This document shows positions 18,435 to 27,195 of a DNA stretch of 64,000 nt, one piece after another. The stretch lies in the NCBI RefSeq assembly GCF_034424315.1, contig NZ_CP139972.1, forward strand, positions 3,782,001 to 3,846,000, written 5' to 3'. The DNA comes from Chitinophaga sancti. GTDB lineage: Bacteria; Bacteroidota; Bacteroidia; Chitinophagales; Chitinophagaceae. Each line of letters starts with the position of its first letter. Position 1 is the stretch's first letter. The position numbers and the translations under genes were made by a program. The notes below the pieces were generated by a model. It had not been told where the DNA came from. It did no database searches and worked only from the letters and a program-made list of their open reading frames with translations.

Positions 18435-18443
18435 CGTTTGCAC
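18428..18443. promoter_or_regulatory. LacI-type operator before exuT
   Basis: ATGCAAACGTTTGCAC differs from the palindrome at 14960 only in the last base. It lies 104 bp upstream of the exuT start and over its -33 element. Confidence 0.82.
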
Positions 18444-18583
18444 AAAATTGACAGTAAAATAGTCGTGAACCTGCTGCTGGCGATGATCAACGGTAATTAA
18501 CGCTGACCGGAACCGGGTGGCGAACCATCAGCCATCAATTACATGGATCGTAATTTTGTCGCGGGCCTGTTACAAGCCAGGGC

Positions 18584-19243
18584 CTACAGGCTTTTTACGA
18601 TGTCAACTACTTTGGACAATTGCGCGCTCAGTCCATCCCAATCCTTTTTTGCGATCAGGTCTTTGTTCAATAAGTTTGAACCCATACCTACACATACTAC
18701 GCCTGCATTCAGCCAGGTTTGTATACTTTCTTTGGTGGGTGCAACTCCGCCTGTTGGCATAAATTTCATGTCCGGGAAAAGTGGCTTGATAGCGGTAACA
18801 TAATTAGGGCCTAAGAGGCTACCTGGAAACAGCTTGACAAAACGGGCGCCTGTCTTTTCTGCGGTAGCGATTTCGGAGGGTGTCATACATCCCGGTATCC
18901 ATACAATATCTTCTGCCCTGCAAGCCTCTGCGATACTTACATCGGTGATCGGGCTGATAATGAAATCAGCACCTGCACCTGTAAATGCTTTTGCATCAGC
19001 TGCGGTTTTGATAGTACCTATACCCAGGTACATGTCAGGCATGTCTACCAGCTTTTTGTCGCGCATGGTGGCGAAATTACGGCGGGCATATTCTCCCCTG
19101 TTGGTGAATTCGAACACCCGGATGCCAGCGGCATAACAGGCGGCCATTACCTGACAGCAAACCTCTTCATCATCATGATAGAATACAGGTATGATTTTGC
19201 TTTTTTCGAAAGCTGAGACGATGGTAGATGCGGCTATTGCCAT
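18584..19243 (-). CDS. eda: KDPG aldolase
   Basis: A 219-residue class I aldolase that cleaves 2-keto-3-deoxy-6-phosphogluconate into pyruvate and glyceraldehyde-3-phosphate. Glu45 in RVFEFTNRGE and the Schiff-base Lys137 in ARFVKLFPGS are in the expected places, and the phosphate-binding MPTGGV is present. It is the last gene of the uxaB-uxaC-kdgK-eda operon and lies 1 bp behind kdgK. The 4-hydroxy-2-oxoglutarate aldolase activity known for this family is also possible. The 259 bp between its stop and exuT hold the exuT promoter. Confidence 0.96.
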   Translation of the reverse strand: MAIAASTIVSAFEKSKIIPVFYHDDEEVCCQVMAACYAAGIRVFEFTNRGEYARRNFATMRDKKLVDMPDMYLGIGTIKTAADAKAFTGAGADFIISPITDVSIAEACRAEDIVWIPGCMTPSEIATAEKTGARFVKLFPGSLLGPNYVTAIKPLFPDMKFMPTGGVAPTKESIQTWLNAGVVCVGMGSNLLNKDLIAKKDWDGLSAQLSKVVDIVKSL

Positions 19244-19244
19244 A

Positions 19245-20243
19245 TTAAATCAGTTTTAGGATATCTTCTTTAGCTGTTAAATTGAAATCTCCTTTCAGGA
19301 AGAGTTTTGACCATGCAGCGGCTGCGGCAAATGAAATGGTTGCCTGTGCATCCATGCCACTTAAACGGGCATGAATCAGGCCAGCCATGAAACTGTCGCC
19401 ACTCCCTACCCTGTCTACCACTTCGTTGGTTTCGTATGCTTTGGATACACTCAGTGTACCATTATCGAACCAGGTAGCGTAATAGAGGTTATGCGTAGGT
19501 GCCTGTGAAAAACGATAGGTAAATGCCACCTGTTTGCAACGGGGGAATTTCTCTGTGATTTCTATGGCTACCGCCTGTGCTTCCTGCAGGTATACTTCCC
19601 GGGTGTTTGCTTCCAGGGCTACGGTATTCAGGTTAGTATCCAGCATGGTATGTGCTGCCCAGATATTGCCCATCACCAGGTCACAATGTGCTACGAGTTC
19701 AGGCATCACCGCAAATGGTTGTTTACCATATTGCCATAGCCTGCTGCGATAATTGAGATCGGTAGAAATGAACAGTCCTTTGCGGGTAGCGGCTTCGAGT
19801 ATTTCTTTGCAGATGATGGCGGTATCTTCGTTCAGGGCTGGGGTGAGGGCACTCCAGTGGAACCATTCCGCATCACCCAGCAGGCTATCCCAATCTACCG
19901 TTCCGGGCTTTAACCGGCTGAAGGAAGAATATTTACGGTCATATACAACGCCGGCATTTTTCAGGTCTTTGCCCTGTTCCAGGTAATAGATACCAATGCG
20001 ATCTCCACCTGTGAGCATGCGATCTGTGCTGATCCCCAATGCCTGCAATTGCTGGTTTACTTCGTGTGCAATACCATTGTCAGGCATACGGCTGATGTAG
20101 GCTACGGATGTTCCCCATTTGGCCAGGGCAGCTGCTACATTCGCTTCTGCGCCCCCTACATAGAGGGCAGCATTGTGCTGTTCCCATTGCGGGGAGAGGC
20201 GGAGCAATATTTCTCCAAAGGAAATGACTTTAACTGGTTTCAT
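19245..20243 (-). CDS. kdgK: 2-dehydro-3-deoxygluconokinase
   Basis: A 332-residue PfkB-family sugar kinase. It starts FGEILLRLSP, has the substrate-binding VGGAEANVAAALAKWG (about 29-44) and the C-terminal signature DRVGSGDSFMAGLI with the catalytic Asp. Flanked by uxaC and eda, it most probably phosphorylates 2-keto-3-deoxygluconate, the common product of the KduI/KduD and UxaA branches. Gaps of 1 and 13 bp to its neighbours show one transcript. Other PfkB substrates are possible in principle but not favoured by context. Confidence 0.95.
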   Translation of the reverse strand: MKPVKVISFGEILLRLSPQWEQHNAALYVGGAEANVAAALAKWGTSVAYISRMPDNGIAHEVNQQLQALGISTDRMLTGGDRIGIYYLEQGKDLKNAGVVYDRKYSSFSRLKPGTVDWDSLLGDAEWFHWSALTPALNEDTAIICKEILEAATRKGLFISTDLNYRSRLWQYGKQPFAVMPELVAHCDLVMGNIWAAHTMLDTNLNTVALEANTREVYLQEAQAVAIEITEKFPRCKQVAFTYRFSQAPTHNLYYATWFDNGTLSVSKAYETNEVVDRVGSGDSFMAGLIHARLSGMDAQATISFAAAAAWSKLFLKGDFNLTAKEDILKLI

Positions 20244-20256
20244 ATAGTTCGGTTAA

Positions 20257-21651
20257 CTAAAATCCAAAATACGCGCTGGCATTATTATAACAAATATCCT
20301 GTACCATTTTTCCTAACCAGTTGATATCACCAGGCAGTTCTCCGTTTTCCACATCTTCACCCAGGAGGTTGCACAAAATACGGCGAAAATATTCATGACG
20401 TGACCAGGAGAGAAAACTTCTTGAATCTGTGAGCATGCCTACAAAACGACTTAGCAGGCCCATGTTGCTCAGGGTATTCATTTGTTTTTCCATGCCATCT
20501 TTCTGATCCAGGAACCACCAGCCGGAGCCAAACTGCATTTTTCCGGGCACTGTACCATCCTGGAAATTACCAGCCATGGTCGCAAACACTTCATTGTAAG
20601 AAGGGTTCAGGTTATATACGACGGTTTTAGCTAATTTATTCTTTTTGTCCAGGCCATCCAGGAAACCAGACATTGCGATGGCTACCTGCCAGTCACCAAT
20701 AGAATCTACACCTGCATCTGCCCCGATCTGCTGTACGAGGCGACTGTTGTTATTACGGATAGCGCCTACATGAAATTGCTGTACCCAGCCTCTTTCATGG
20801 TTCCATTCGCAGATGAGGTGGAGTGTGCCGGTTTTGAACTGCAGGGCTTCTTGTGTTGTGATTTCCTTGCCAGCCCTGAGTTTGGCGAAGATCGTTTCAA
20901 GTTCGGCGGCAGTGAATGACGCACTATAGAATGTGCTGATACCGTGATCGGATAAACGACCGCCGGCTTCATGAAAATAATCATGCCTGCTACGTAATGC
21001 TTCCATAAACTGCTGATAGCTGCCTGTGGGCATATTAGCGACCATTCCCAGCCTATCTGCGTATTCGTTGAATGCCTGTGCATTTTCAACAGCAATCGCC
21101 TTATCGGGGCGGAAAGTAGGCAATACGCGGATGTCAAAACCAGATTGCCTGATGGCGGCGTGATGTTCCAGCATATCACAGGGATCATCTGTTGTACAAA
21201 GTGTGGTGACTTTGAAATGCCTGAGCAGGGTTTGTGTACGCCATTGAGCGAGTTGTTCTCCACAATGCTGATACACCCATTCTGCGTTGGAAGCATCCAG
21301 CAATTGTTTTACTCCAAATGGATTTTGCAATTCCATGTGGGTCCAATGGTATAGCGGATTGCGCATGGTATAGGGAACGGTGGCTGCCCAGTGTTTGAAT
21401 TTGGTCAGGTCGTCTGCATCACCGGTTACGAATTGCTCTGCTACGCCATTGGCGCGCATCGCTCTCCATTTGTAGTGATCCCCTTTCAGCCAGATGGCTG
21501 TCAGGTTTTCAAACTGCCGGTTATTTGCTATTTCATCAGGAGGTAAGTGATTATGATAATCGATGATAGGCATCTCTTTTGCATAATCGTGGAATAATCT
21601 CTTAGCTGTTTCTGTTTTCAACAGGAAATCAGCATCCATAAAAGCCTTCAT
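20257..21651 (-). CDS. uxaC: Glucuronate/galacturonate isomerase
   Basis: A 464-residue uronate isomerase, which converts D-glucuronate to fructuronate and D-galacturonate to tagaturonate. The metal-binding IIDYHNHLPPDEIANN lies near residues 29-44, as in the amidohydrolase-like fold of the family, and the WTHMELQNPFG segment follows. Length is close to the E. coli enzyme (470). It lies 8 bp after uxaB and 13 bp before kdgK. No uxuA/uxuB genes are present in the window, so the galacturonate branch is the one that can be completed here. Confidence 0.96.
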   Translation of the reverse strand: MKAFMDADFLLKTETAKRLFHDYAKEMPIIDYHNHLPPDEIANNRQFENLTAIWLKGDHYKWRAMRANGVAEQFVTGDADDLTKFKHWAATVPYTMRNPLYHWTHMELQNPFGVKQLLDASNAEWVYQHCGEQLAQWRTQTLLRHFKVTTLCTTDDPCDMLEHHAAIRQSGFDIRVLPTFRPDKAIAVENAQAFNEYADRLGMVANMPTGSYQQFMEALRSRHDYFHEAGGRLSDHGISTFYSASFTAAELETIFAKLRAGKEITTQEALQFKTGTLHLICEWNHERGWVQQFHVGAIRNNNSRLVQQIGADAGVDSIGDWQVAIAMSGFLDGLDKKNKLAKTVVYNLNPSYNEVFATMAGNFQDGTVPGKMQFGSGWWFLDQKDGMEKQMNTLSNMGLLSRFVGMLTDSRSFLSWSRHEYFRRILCNLLGEDVENGELPGDINWLGKMVQDICYNNASAYFGF

Positions 21652-21659
21652 AACTTGAA

Positions 21660-23120
21660 TTACTTAATTAACGCTGCTTGATTCTCCATCATTTCCTGTA
21701 AATGCCCTGCCACGGTGGTGGTGAAGCCGGACAATGCTGACAAGTCAGTTTCCCAAAGATTGGTATCTGCACTGATGGCTTTTACCAGTTGTGAAATATC
21801 GGTATACTGTTTCCAATAACCTGCAAAGATGGCTGCACGGTCGTCGGTGATCGGATAAAATTCGGTTCCTCTTGCACCAAAGTACTGGCCATTCTCCTGT
21901 TTCGCGGGGCGAAGGAAGAGGATCATGGCAGCAAAACCCTGGCACATAGCGGCGGGAACTTTACCCTGCTGCTCGTAATAACGTACAAAGGTGCGCACGT
22001 TGCGGGCATTCATCTTACTGCTTTCCTGGAAAGTAATGCTCAGCAATTTGTGGGCAATAGACGGATTCGCAAACCTGTCCAGTACATCTTCTGCAAAAGC
22101 GGGTGCCTGGGGGCAGGTATCTTTAATTGTAGGGAGGATTTCATCTATCACGACGGTTCTGAAAAATGCACGCATATATGGGTTTTCCATACATTCATAC
22201 ACGGTATTCAGCCCTCTGAGATAGCCTAATGGCACGGAAGCCGTGTGACTACCATTGAGGATGCGCAGTTTCTGTTCCCGGTAAGGCGTGATGTCCGGCG
22301 TGATGAGCATGCGGGCATCGGTCTTGTGGAAGCCGAGAATTTTGGCAATGGGCGCATCACCTTCAACGGCCCAGAGCAGGAAAGGTTCTGCATTGATCCA
22401 GAGCTGGTCAGTGTAGCCGGCGGGTGGCAGTTCTTTTGGTTTGCCGGGAACGATCCTGTCTACGAGGGAGTTGCAGAAAGCGTTATCTGTAGCGATCCAT
22501 TGCTGGAAGGCGGCCGGCAGCTCATTGTAAGCAGCCAGTTTCAGTACGGTTTCCTTTAATAAGTTTCCATTGTTCACCACGAGTTCGGTAGGAATGATCA
22601 CAAAACCGGTATGGGAGGCACCCTTAAAACACTGGTAGCGTTCCCAGAGCACGGCGAGTAGTTTGCCGGGATAGGATGCGGGAACCAGGCCTTCAATCTT
22701 CTCCGGAACGTATTGGATGCCTACTTCAGTGGTATTGGAAATAATGATCTGTAATGCAGGCTGATGGACGGTTCTCAATATTTCGCCCCATTCTGCATTC
22801 GATTGCAAAACTCGGCTAATAGAAGCGTTGATCAGCTGTTGATCTACCAATTCCCCCTGGGCTACGCCCTTGATGTGTGTAGTGAAGAGATTGTCTTGTG
22901 AAGTGAATTCGGTGGTTTCTCCATCCGTGGATTTTACGACTACGATTCTTCCTTCGAACTGGCCGGCTTTGTTGGCTTTGTCTACGAGGTAGTCAACAAG
23001 GCCACGCAGCAGCACACCGGTACCGAACTGGAGGATCTTCTCCGGGAAGCTAAAGTAGCGCTCGTTGACACCCAGCTCAGGGTGTTGCAGCAAGTATGCT
23101 TTATTTAATGTTGGTAACAT
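21660..23120 (-). CDS. uxaB: Tagaturonate reductase (altronate oxidoreductase)
   Basis: A 486-residue member of the mannitol dehydrogenase family that reduces tagaturonate to altronate with NADH. The Rossmann segment KILQFGTGVLLRGLVDYLVD (about 28-47) and the SNTTEVGIQY and RILNGSHTASVPLGYL motifs are present. Length matches E. coli UxaB (483). Fructuronate reductase (UxuB) is the close alternative; the neighbouring uxaA and the sequence pattern favour UxaB. It is the first gene of the uxaB-uxaC-kdgK-eda operon and is divergent from mnmA. No LacI palindrome is visible in its 136-bp upstream region. Confidence 0.93.
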   Translation of the reverse strand: MLPTLNKAYLLQHPELGVNERYFSFPEKILQFGTGVLLRGLVDYLVDKANKAGQFEGRIVVVKSTDGETTEFTSQDNLFTTHIKGVAQGELVDQQLINASISRVLQSNAEWGEILRTVHQPALQIIISNTTEVGIQYVPEKIEGLVPASYPGKLLAVLWERYQCFKGASHTGFVIIPTELVVNNGNLLKETVLKLAAYNELPAAFQQWIATDNAFCNSLVDRIVPGKPKELPPAGYTDQLWINAEPFLLWAVEGDAPIAKILGFHKTDARMLITPDITPYREQKLRILNGSHTASVPLGYLRGLNTVYECMENPYMRAFFRTVVIDEILPTIKDTCPQAPAFAEDVLDRFANPSIAHKLLSITFQESSKMNARNVRTFVRYYEQQGKVPAAMCQGFAAMILFLRPAKQENGQYFGARGTEFYPITDDRAAIFAGYWKQYTDISQLVKAISADTNLWETDLSALSGFTTTVAGHLQEMMENQAALIK

Positions 23121-23229
23121 GTTTAAATTTAGCTAAATCCGGGAATTTGTTTTTAATTTTTTTACACGGGGCAGACAGCTAATTTATAAATCGAAAAAAA
23201 TCGATGTATCAGCTCCCCCTCTTTTTCTG

Positions 23230-23237
23230 TAAATTTG
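23230..23237 (+). promoter_or_regulatory. mnmA -7 element TAAATTTG
   Basis: TAAATTTGCA lies 19 bp before the mnmA start and matches the -7 box seen at rpsT and guaA. No clear TTTG -33 box is found at the right distance. Confidence 0.5.
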
Positions 23238-23256
23238 CACTCTTAAATACACAAAA

Positions 23257-24351
23257 ATGAGCAGACATGGCAAAGTGCTGGTAGCAATGAGTGGCGGTAT
23301 TGATAGTACTGTGACCGCTTTGATGCTGCATGAGCAGGGTTATGAAGTGGTGGGGATCACCATGAAAACCTGGGATTACGCTTCTGCCGGCTCCAGTAAG
23401 AAAGAAACCGGGTGCTGTAACCTGGATTCTTTTAATGACGCACGGGCTGCGGCCGTACATCACGGCTTCCCCCATTTCGTCCTGGACATCCGGGAAGAAT
23501 TTGGCGACTATGTGATCAACAACTTCGTCGAGGAATATATGGCTGGGCGCACACCTAACCCGTGCGTACTGTGCAATACCCATATTAAATGGCGTGCCCT
23601 GATGAAAAGGGCGGATGCGATGGATTGTGCTTTTATTGCCACCGGGCATTATGCACAGATTCGTGAGGAGAATAGCCGTTGGGTATTGAGTAAAGGGGTG
23701 GATGAGACGAAAGATCAGAGTTATGTGCTATGGGGTTTGGAGCAGGACGTGCTGGCGCGGACTATTTTGCCGCTGGGGCAATACAGGAAAACGCAGATCC
23801 GGCAGATGGCGGAGGACTTCGGGTACCCGGAATTAGCGAAGAAGGCGGAGAGTTATGAAATTTGTTTTGTGCCGGATAATGATTACCGTGGCTTCCTGAA
23901 ACGCAGGGTGGATGGATTGGAAGAGCAGGTGAATGGTGGAAATTTTGTGCTGAGTGATGGTACAATTGTAGGGCATCATAAAGGGTATCCTTTTTATACG
24001 ATTGGGCAAAGGAAGGGATTGGATATTGCGCTGGGAAGGCCGATTTATGTAACGGAGATTATCCCGGAAACGAATACAGTAGTATTAGGTGATGAGGAGG
24101 AGTTGAACAGGACGGAGACTTTGGTGGCGGGGATTAATTATATCAAGTACGATCATATTCCGGAAGGAATGGAGGCGATTACCAAGATCCGGTATAAGGA
24201 TAAGGGGGCGCTGAGTAATTTGTATAATGTGGATGGCAAGGTGAAAGTGAATTTTTATGGCAATGTGAAGGGAATAGCGCCGGGGCAGTCCGCGGTGTTT
24301 TATGAGGGAGATGATGTGATAGCGGGAGGAATAATACAGAGAAGTTTATAA
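23257..24351 (+). CDS. mnmA: tRNA-specific 2-thiouridylase
   Basis: A 364-residue MnmA, which thiolates uridine 34 of Lys, Glu and Gln tRNAs using ATP. The PP-loop SGGIDS is at residues 12-17. The nucleophilic Cys106 in NPCVLCNTHIKW and the second catalytic Cys203 in EICFVPD are both present. The C-terminal beta-barrel starts near residue 290. The ETGCCNLDSFNDAR insertion is typical of the family. It is a single-gene unit, divergent from the uronate operon and closed by a strong terminator. Confidence 0.97.
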   Translation: MSRHGKVLVAMSGGIDSTVTALMLHEQGYEVVGITMKTWDYASAGSSKKETGCCNLDSFNDARAAAVHHGFPHFVLDIREEFGDYVINNFVEEYMAGRTPNPCVLCNTHIKWRALMKRADAMDCAFIATGHYAQIREENSRWVLSKGVDETKDQSYVLWGLEQDVLARTILPLGQYRKTQIRQMAEDFGYPELAKKAESYEICFVPDNDYRGFLKRRVDGLEEQVNGGNFVLSDGTIVGHHKGYPFYTIGQRKGLDIALGRPIYVTEIIPETNTVVLGDEEELNRTETLVAGINYIKYDHIPEGMEAITKIRYKDKGALSNLYNVDGKVKVNFYGNVKGIAPGQSAVFYEGDDVIAGGIIQRSL

Positions 24352-24362
24352 ATATAAAAAAA

Positions 24363-24392
24363 GGGGGCTACCGTTGGTAGCCCCCTTTTTTT
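24363..24392. terminator. Bidirectional terminator
   Basis: A perfect 10-bp stem GGGGGCTACC/GGTAGCCCCC has a 3-nt loop and is flanked by A and T runs. It terminates mnmA and the convergent methyltransferase, whose stop codon lies at its edge. Confidence 0.93.
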
Positions 24393-25482
24393 ATGCCAGG
24401 CGTACGGCAAACATGCTGTCGGCGCCTTTTTCGTAGCCGGGAATAATGCCTCCCTCCTGCTTTTTTAAGTTGGTTGTGTTTTCCAGGTGCGCGACTACCT
24501 CTTCATTTTCTGCGCGGAATACGGAGCAGGTAATATAGATTAGGGAGCCGCCTGGTTTTAGTAGTTTCACTACGTTGCCTGCGATGCTTTGCTGGAGTTG
24601 CTGGAATTCTCTGATCTGTTCTTCTTTGAAGAAAGAGAGATTTTCCGGTGTACGGCCCCAGGTGCCGGAGCCTGAACAGGGCGCATCTAAGATGATATGA
24701 TCAAAGCGACGTTCAAGGGCGATATTGCCTGTAAGATCCATGACCATACTGGTATAATCCCTGATACCTGCTTCCTTGAAGCGCATGTGTAAATTAGCAA
24801 TGATGGATGGACGCACATCGCTCACCATCAGTTTTATCTTTGGTTCCTTATCTAATAATAAGATTGATTTTCCACCACTGGCGGCACAGCTATCCCACCA
24901 GGCTTCACCTGGTTTAGGGTGGAATAGATTGCCTACCTCTTGGGAGGAAGCATCCTGAATTTCGTACCAGCTTTTATCTGTTACGATGGCATCTATTTTC
25001 GTGCTGTTGGGCAATGCGAGTGTATTGGGCCCCCATTCATCAAAAGAGATCTCATTGCGGGTGAGCAGTTTTTTTATCGCTTCCTGTTTATCTTTCCGGG
25101 TACGAATAAATAAGAACGGTTGCTTTAAAAAAGACTGTGAGAAAGCCAGGGGGTTTATTTCGGGGGATAATTCATTTTGAAAGGGGAAAATGCTTTCAAA
25201 GGGAATTTCGGCTGGGGCTTCAATTGTGAAATTTTCTGCTTCCTCTGCTTTACATAAATAGCTACCTAAGAGGATCCGTTCCTGCACAGATTTGTCCGCT
25301 TTATACAGGTATCCCAGGCGGTAGTACGAATATACCAGCTGCGAAATATGCCGCCTGTCGCGGCTTCCCATATATGGATGCTGCTTAAAAAAACCTTTCA
25401 GGAAATGATGTAAAGGCAGGCTTCCATCGTATTCTGCTATTATCTTTCCGGCAGCTGCTAAGTAATTCTCCCAACGGGTCAT
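24391..25482 (-). CDS. RsmB/NOP2/Sun-family RNA m5C methyltransferase
   Basis: A 363-residue SAM-dependent cytosine-C5 RNA methyltransferase. It has the SAM-binding DSCAASGGKSILL, motif IV DAPCSGSGTWGRTPE with the release Cys, and motif VI TCSVFRAENEE with the catalytic Cys. The likely target is 16S rRNA (RsmB- or RsmF-like), but the exact site cannot be told. I chose the Met at 25482 (MTRWENYL). The reading frame is open for 16 more codons upstream, but these lie in the odhB terminator hairpin and start with no ribosome binding site. Convergent with mnmA. Confidence 0.9.
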   Translation of the reverse strand: MTRWENYLAAAGKIIAEYDGSLPLHHFLKGFFKQHPYMGSRDRRHISQLVYSYYRLGYLYKADKSVQERILLGSYLCKAEEAENFTIEAPAEIPFESIFPFQNELSPEINPLAFSQSFLKQPFLFIRTRKDKQEAIKKLLTRNEISFDEWGPNTLALPNSTKIDAIVTDKSWYEIQDASSQEVGNLFHPKPGEAWWDSCAASGGKSILLLDKEPKIKLMVSDVRPSIIANLHMRFKEAGIRDYTSMVMDLTGNIALERRFDHIILDAPCSGSGTWGRTPENLSFFKEEQIREFQQLQQSIAGNVVKLLKPGGSLIYITCSVFRAENEEVVAHLENTTNLKKQEGGIIPGYEKGADSMFAVRLA

Positions 25483-25500
25483 AATCACATTATCTAAAAG

Positions 25501-25541
25501 CAAAACGCTCAATGCCTTTTTTGGCAGCATTGAGCGTTTTG
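25501..25541 (-). terminator. Terminator of the odhAB operon
   Basis: A 14-bp inverted repeat (25501-25514 with 25528-25541), extended by TGCC/GGCA, is followed on the minus strand by a T-rich stretch. It begins 22 bp after the odhB stop. Confidence 0.88.
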
Positions 25542-25563
25542 CAAAGGCTTATTAAAAACTAGT

Positions 25564-27135
25564 TTAGAGTTTCAGTAATGCTTTCAGCGGATCTTTACCG
25601 AACAGCAGTTGTTCAGGATTTTCCAGCATTTCTTTCACACGTACCAGGAAGCTTACTGATTCGCGACCATCGATGATACGGTGATCGTAGCTCAGTGCAA
25701 TGTACATCATCGGGCGGATGACTACCTGACCGTTTACTGCCATTGGGCGATCCTGAATTTTGTGCATACCCAGAATTGCAGACTGGGGAATGTTGATGAT
25801 TGGTGTACTCATGAGTGAGCCAAACACGCCACCGTTGGTAATGGTGAAGGTTCCACCGGTCATTTCATCCATCGTCAGTTTGCTATCGCGCGCTTTTGTA
25901 GCCAGTTCCACTACTTTCTTTTCGATCTGTGCCATATCCAGGCTCTCTGCATTGCGGATCACTGGTACTACCAGCCCTTTAGGTGCAGATACTGCGATAG
26001 ATATATCACAGTATTCGTGGTATACCAGTTCTTCCCCATCGATGTAAGCATTGACAGCAGGGAATTCTTTCAGTGCAAAGCAACAAGCTTTGGTGAAGAA
26101 GCTCATAAAGCCCAGGTTCACCTCATGTTGTTTCTTGAACACTTCTTTGTATTTAGCGCGCAGCTCCATGATGTTTGTCATGTCCACTTCGTTGAAAGTG
26201 GTGAGCATTGCGGTGGTGTTTTTAGCTTCTACCAGGCGGCGGGAAACTGTTTTACGCAGGTTGCTCATTTTCTCACGACGTTCGCCGCGGGTAAAGAGTT
26301 CCTGATCCAGTGCTACGCCAGGGTTTTGTAATGCAGCCAGTACATCGCCTTTCTTGATTTTGCCATGAGCGCCGGTGCCTTTGATGGTAGCCGGATCTAC
26401 ATGCGAATCAGCGATAACAGCAGCAGCTACCGGTGTAGCTTTCACATCGTTAGGAATAGCGGTTACCGGGGCATTCTGTGCCTGTGGTGCAGCCTGGGTT
26501 TCAGCTTTTGGCGCTGCGGTGGCAGCTGCTGGTTGTGCTTTACCGGCAGGACGGCCTACACTTGTATCGATCTTGGCAATTGGGTCACCTACTTTCAGCA
26601 CATCACCTTCTTTACCCAGGGTGATCAGTGCGCCTGCTTCTTCTGCATTCAGTTCGAAAGTAGCTTTCTCTGATTCCAGTTCGCAGATCACTTCATCACG
26701 CTCTACGTAATCGCCTTCTTTCTTTATCCATTTGATCAAAGTAACCTCACTGATAGATTCTCCCACAGTTGGCACCTTCATCTCAATCGTTCCTTTATTT
26801 ACAGCCGGAGCAGCAGGTGCAGCTTCTGCTACAGGTGCCACAGGGGCTTCAGGAGCCGGCGCTGCCGCAGCAGCTGGCGCAGATGCCGCAGGGGCAGCCG
26901 CGTCTGTATCAATGGTACAGGCCACATCTCCAATTTTCAATGTAGCACCTTCAGGAGCAGCTATTTTCAGGATACCTGCCTTCTCTGCGTTTAATTCAAA
27001 GGTGGCTTTTTCAGATTCCATTTCACAGATCACCTCATCCTGTTGCACATAATCACCGTCTTTCTTCAACCACTTTGCAATTGTTACCTCGCTAATAGAT
27101 TCTCCTACCGTAGGAACTTTGATTTCGATAGCCAT
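25564..27135 (-). CDS. odhB: Dihydrolipoamide succinyltransferase (2-oxoglutarate dehydrogenase E2) with two lipoyl domains
   Basis: A 523-residue E2 subunit that transfers the succinyl group to CoA in the TCA cycle. Two lipoyl domains occur in tandem: residues 1-78 with Lys43 in ESEKATFEL, and about 115-193 with Lys157 in the same motif. They are joined by an Ala/Pro-rich linker. A second linker leads to a peripheral-subunit binding domain (about 232-272) and the catalytic domain, with DHRIIDG near the C-terminus. Most OdhB/SucB proteins have one lipoyl domain, so this one is longer. The gene lies 60 bp after odhA. Confidence 0.96.
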   Translation of the reverse strand: MAIEIKVPTVGESISEVTIAKWLKKDGDYVQQDEVICEMESEKATFELNAEKAGILKIAAPEGATLKIGDVACTIDTDAAAPAASAPAAAAAPAPEAPVAPVAEAAPAAPAVNKGTIEMKVPTVGESISEVTLIKWIKKEGDYVERDEVICELESEKATFELNAEEAGALITLGKEGDVLKVGDPIAKIDTSVGRPAGKAQPAAATAAPKAETQAAPQAQNAPVTAIPNDVKATPVAAAVIADSHVDPATIKGTGAHGKIKKGDVLAALQNPGVALDQELFTRGERREKMSNLRKTVSRRLVEAKNTTAMLTTFNEVDMTNIMELRAKYKEVFKKQHEVNLGFMSFFTKACCFALKEFPAVNAYIDGEELVYHEYCDISIAVSAPKGLVVPVIRNAESLDMAQIEKKVVELATKARDSKLTMDEMTGGTFTITNGGVFGSLMSTPIINIPQSAILGMHKIQDRPMAVNGQVVIRPMMYIALSYDHRIIDGRESVSFLVRVKEMLENPEQLLFGKDPLKALLKL

Positions 27136-27195
27136 ATTTCTAATTTCTGTGTGCGATTTGTATTAAGTGAATTGCTTCACTTGTTCTAAACTTCC

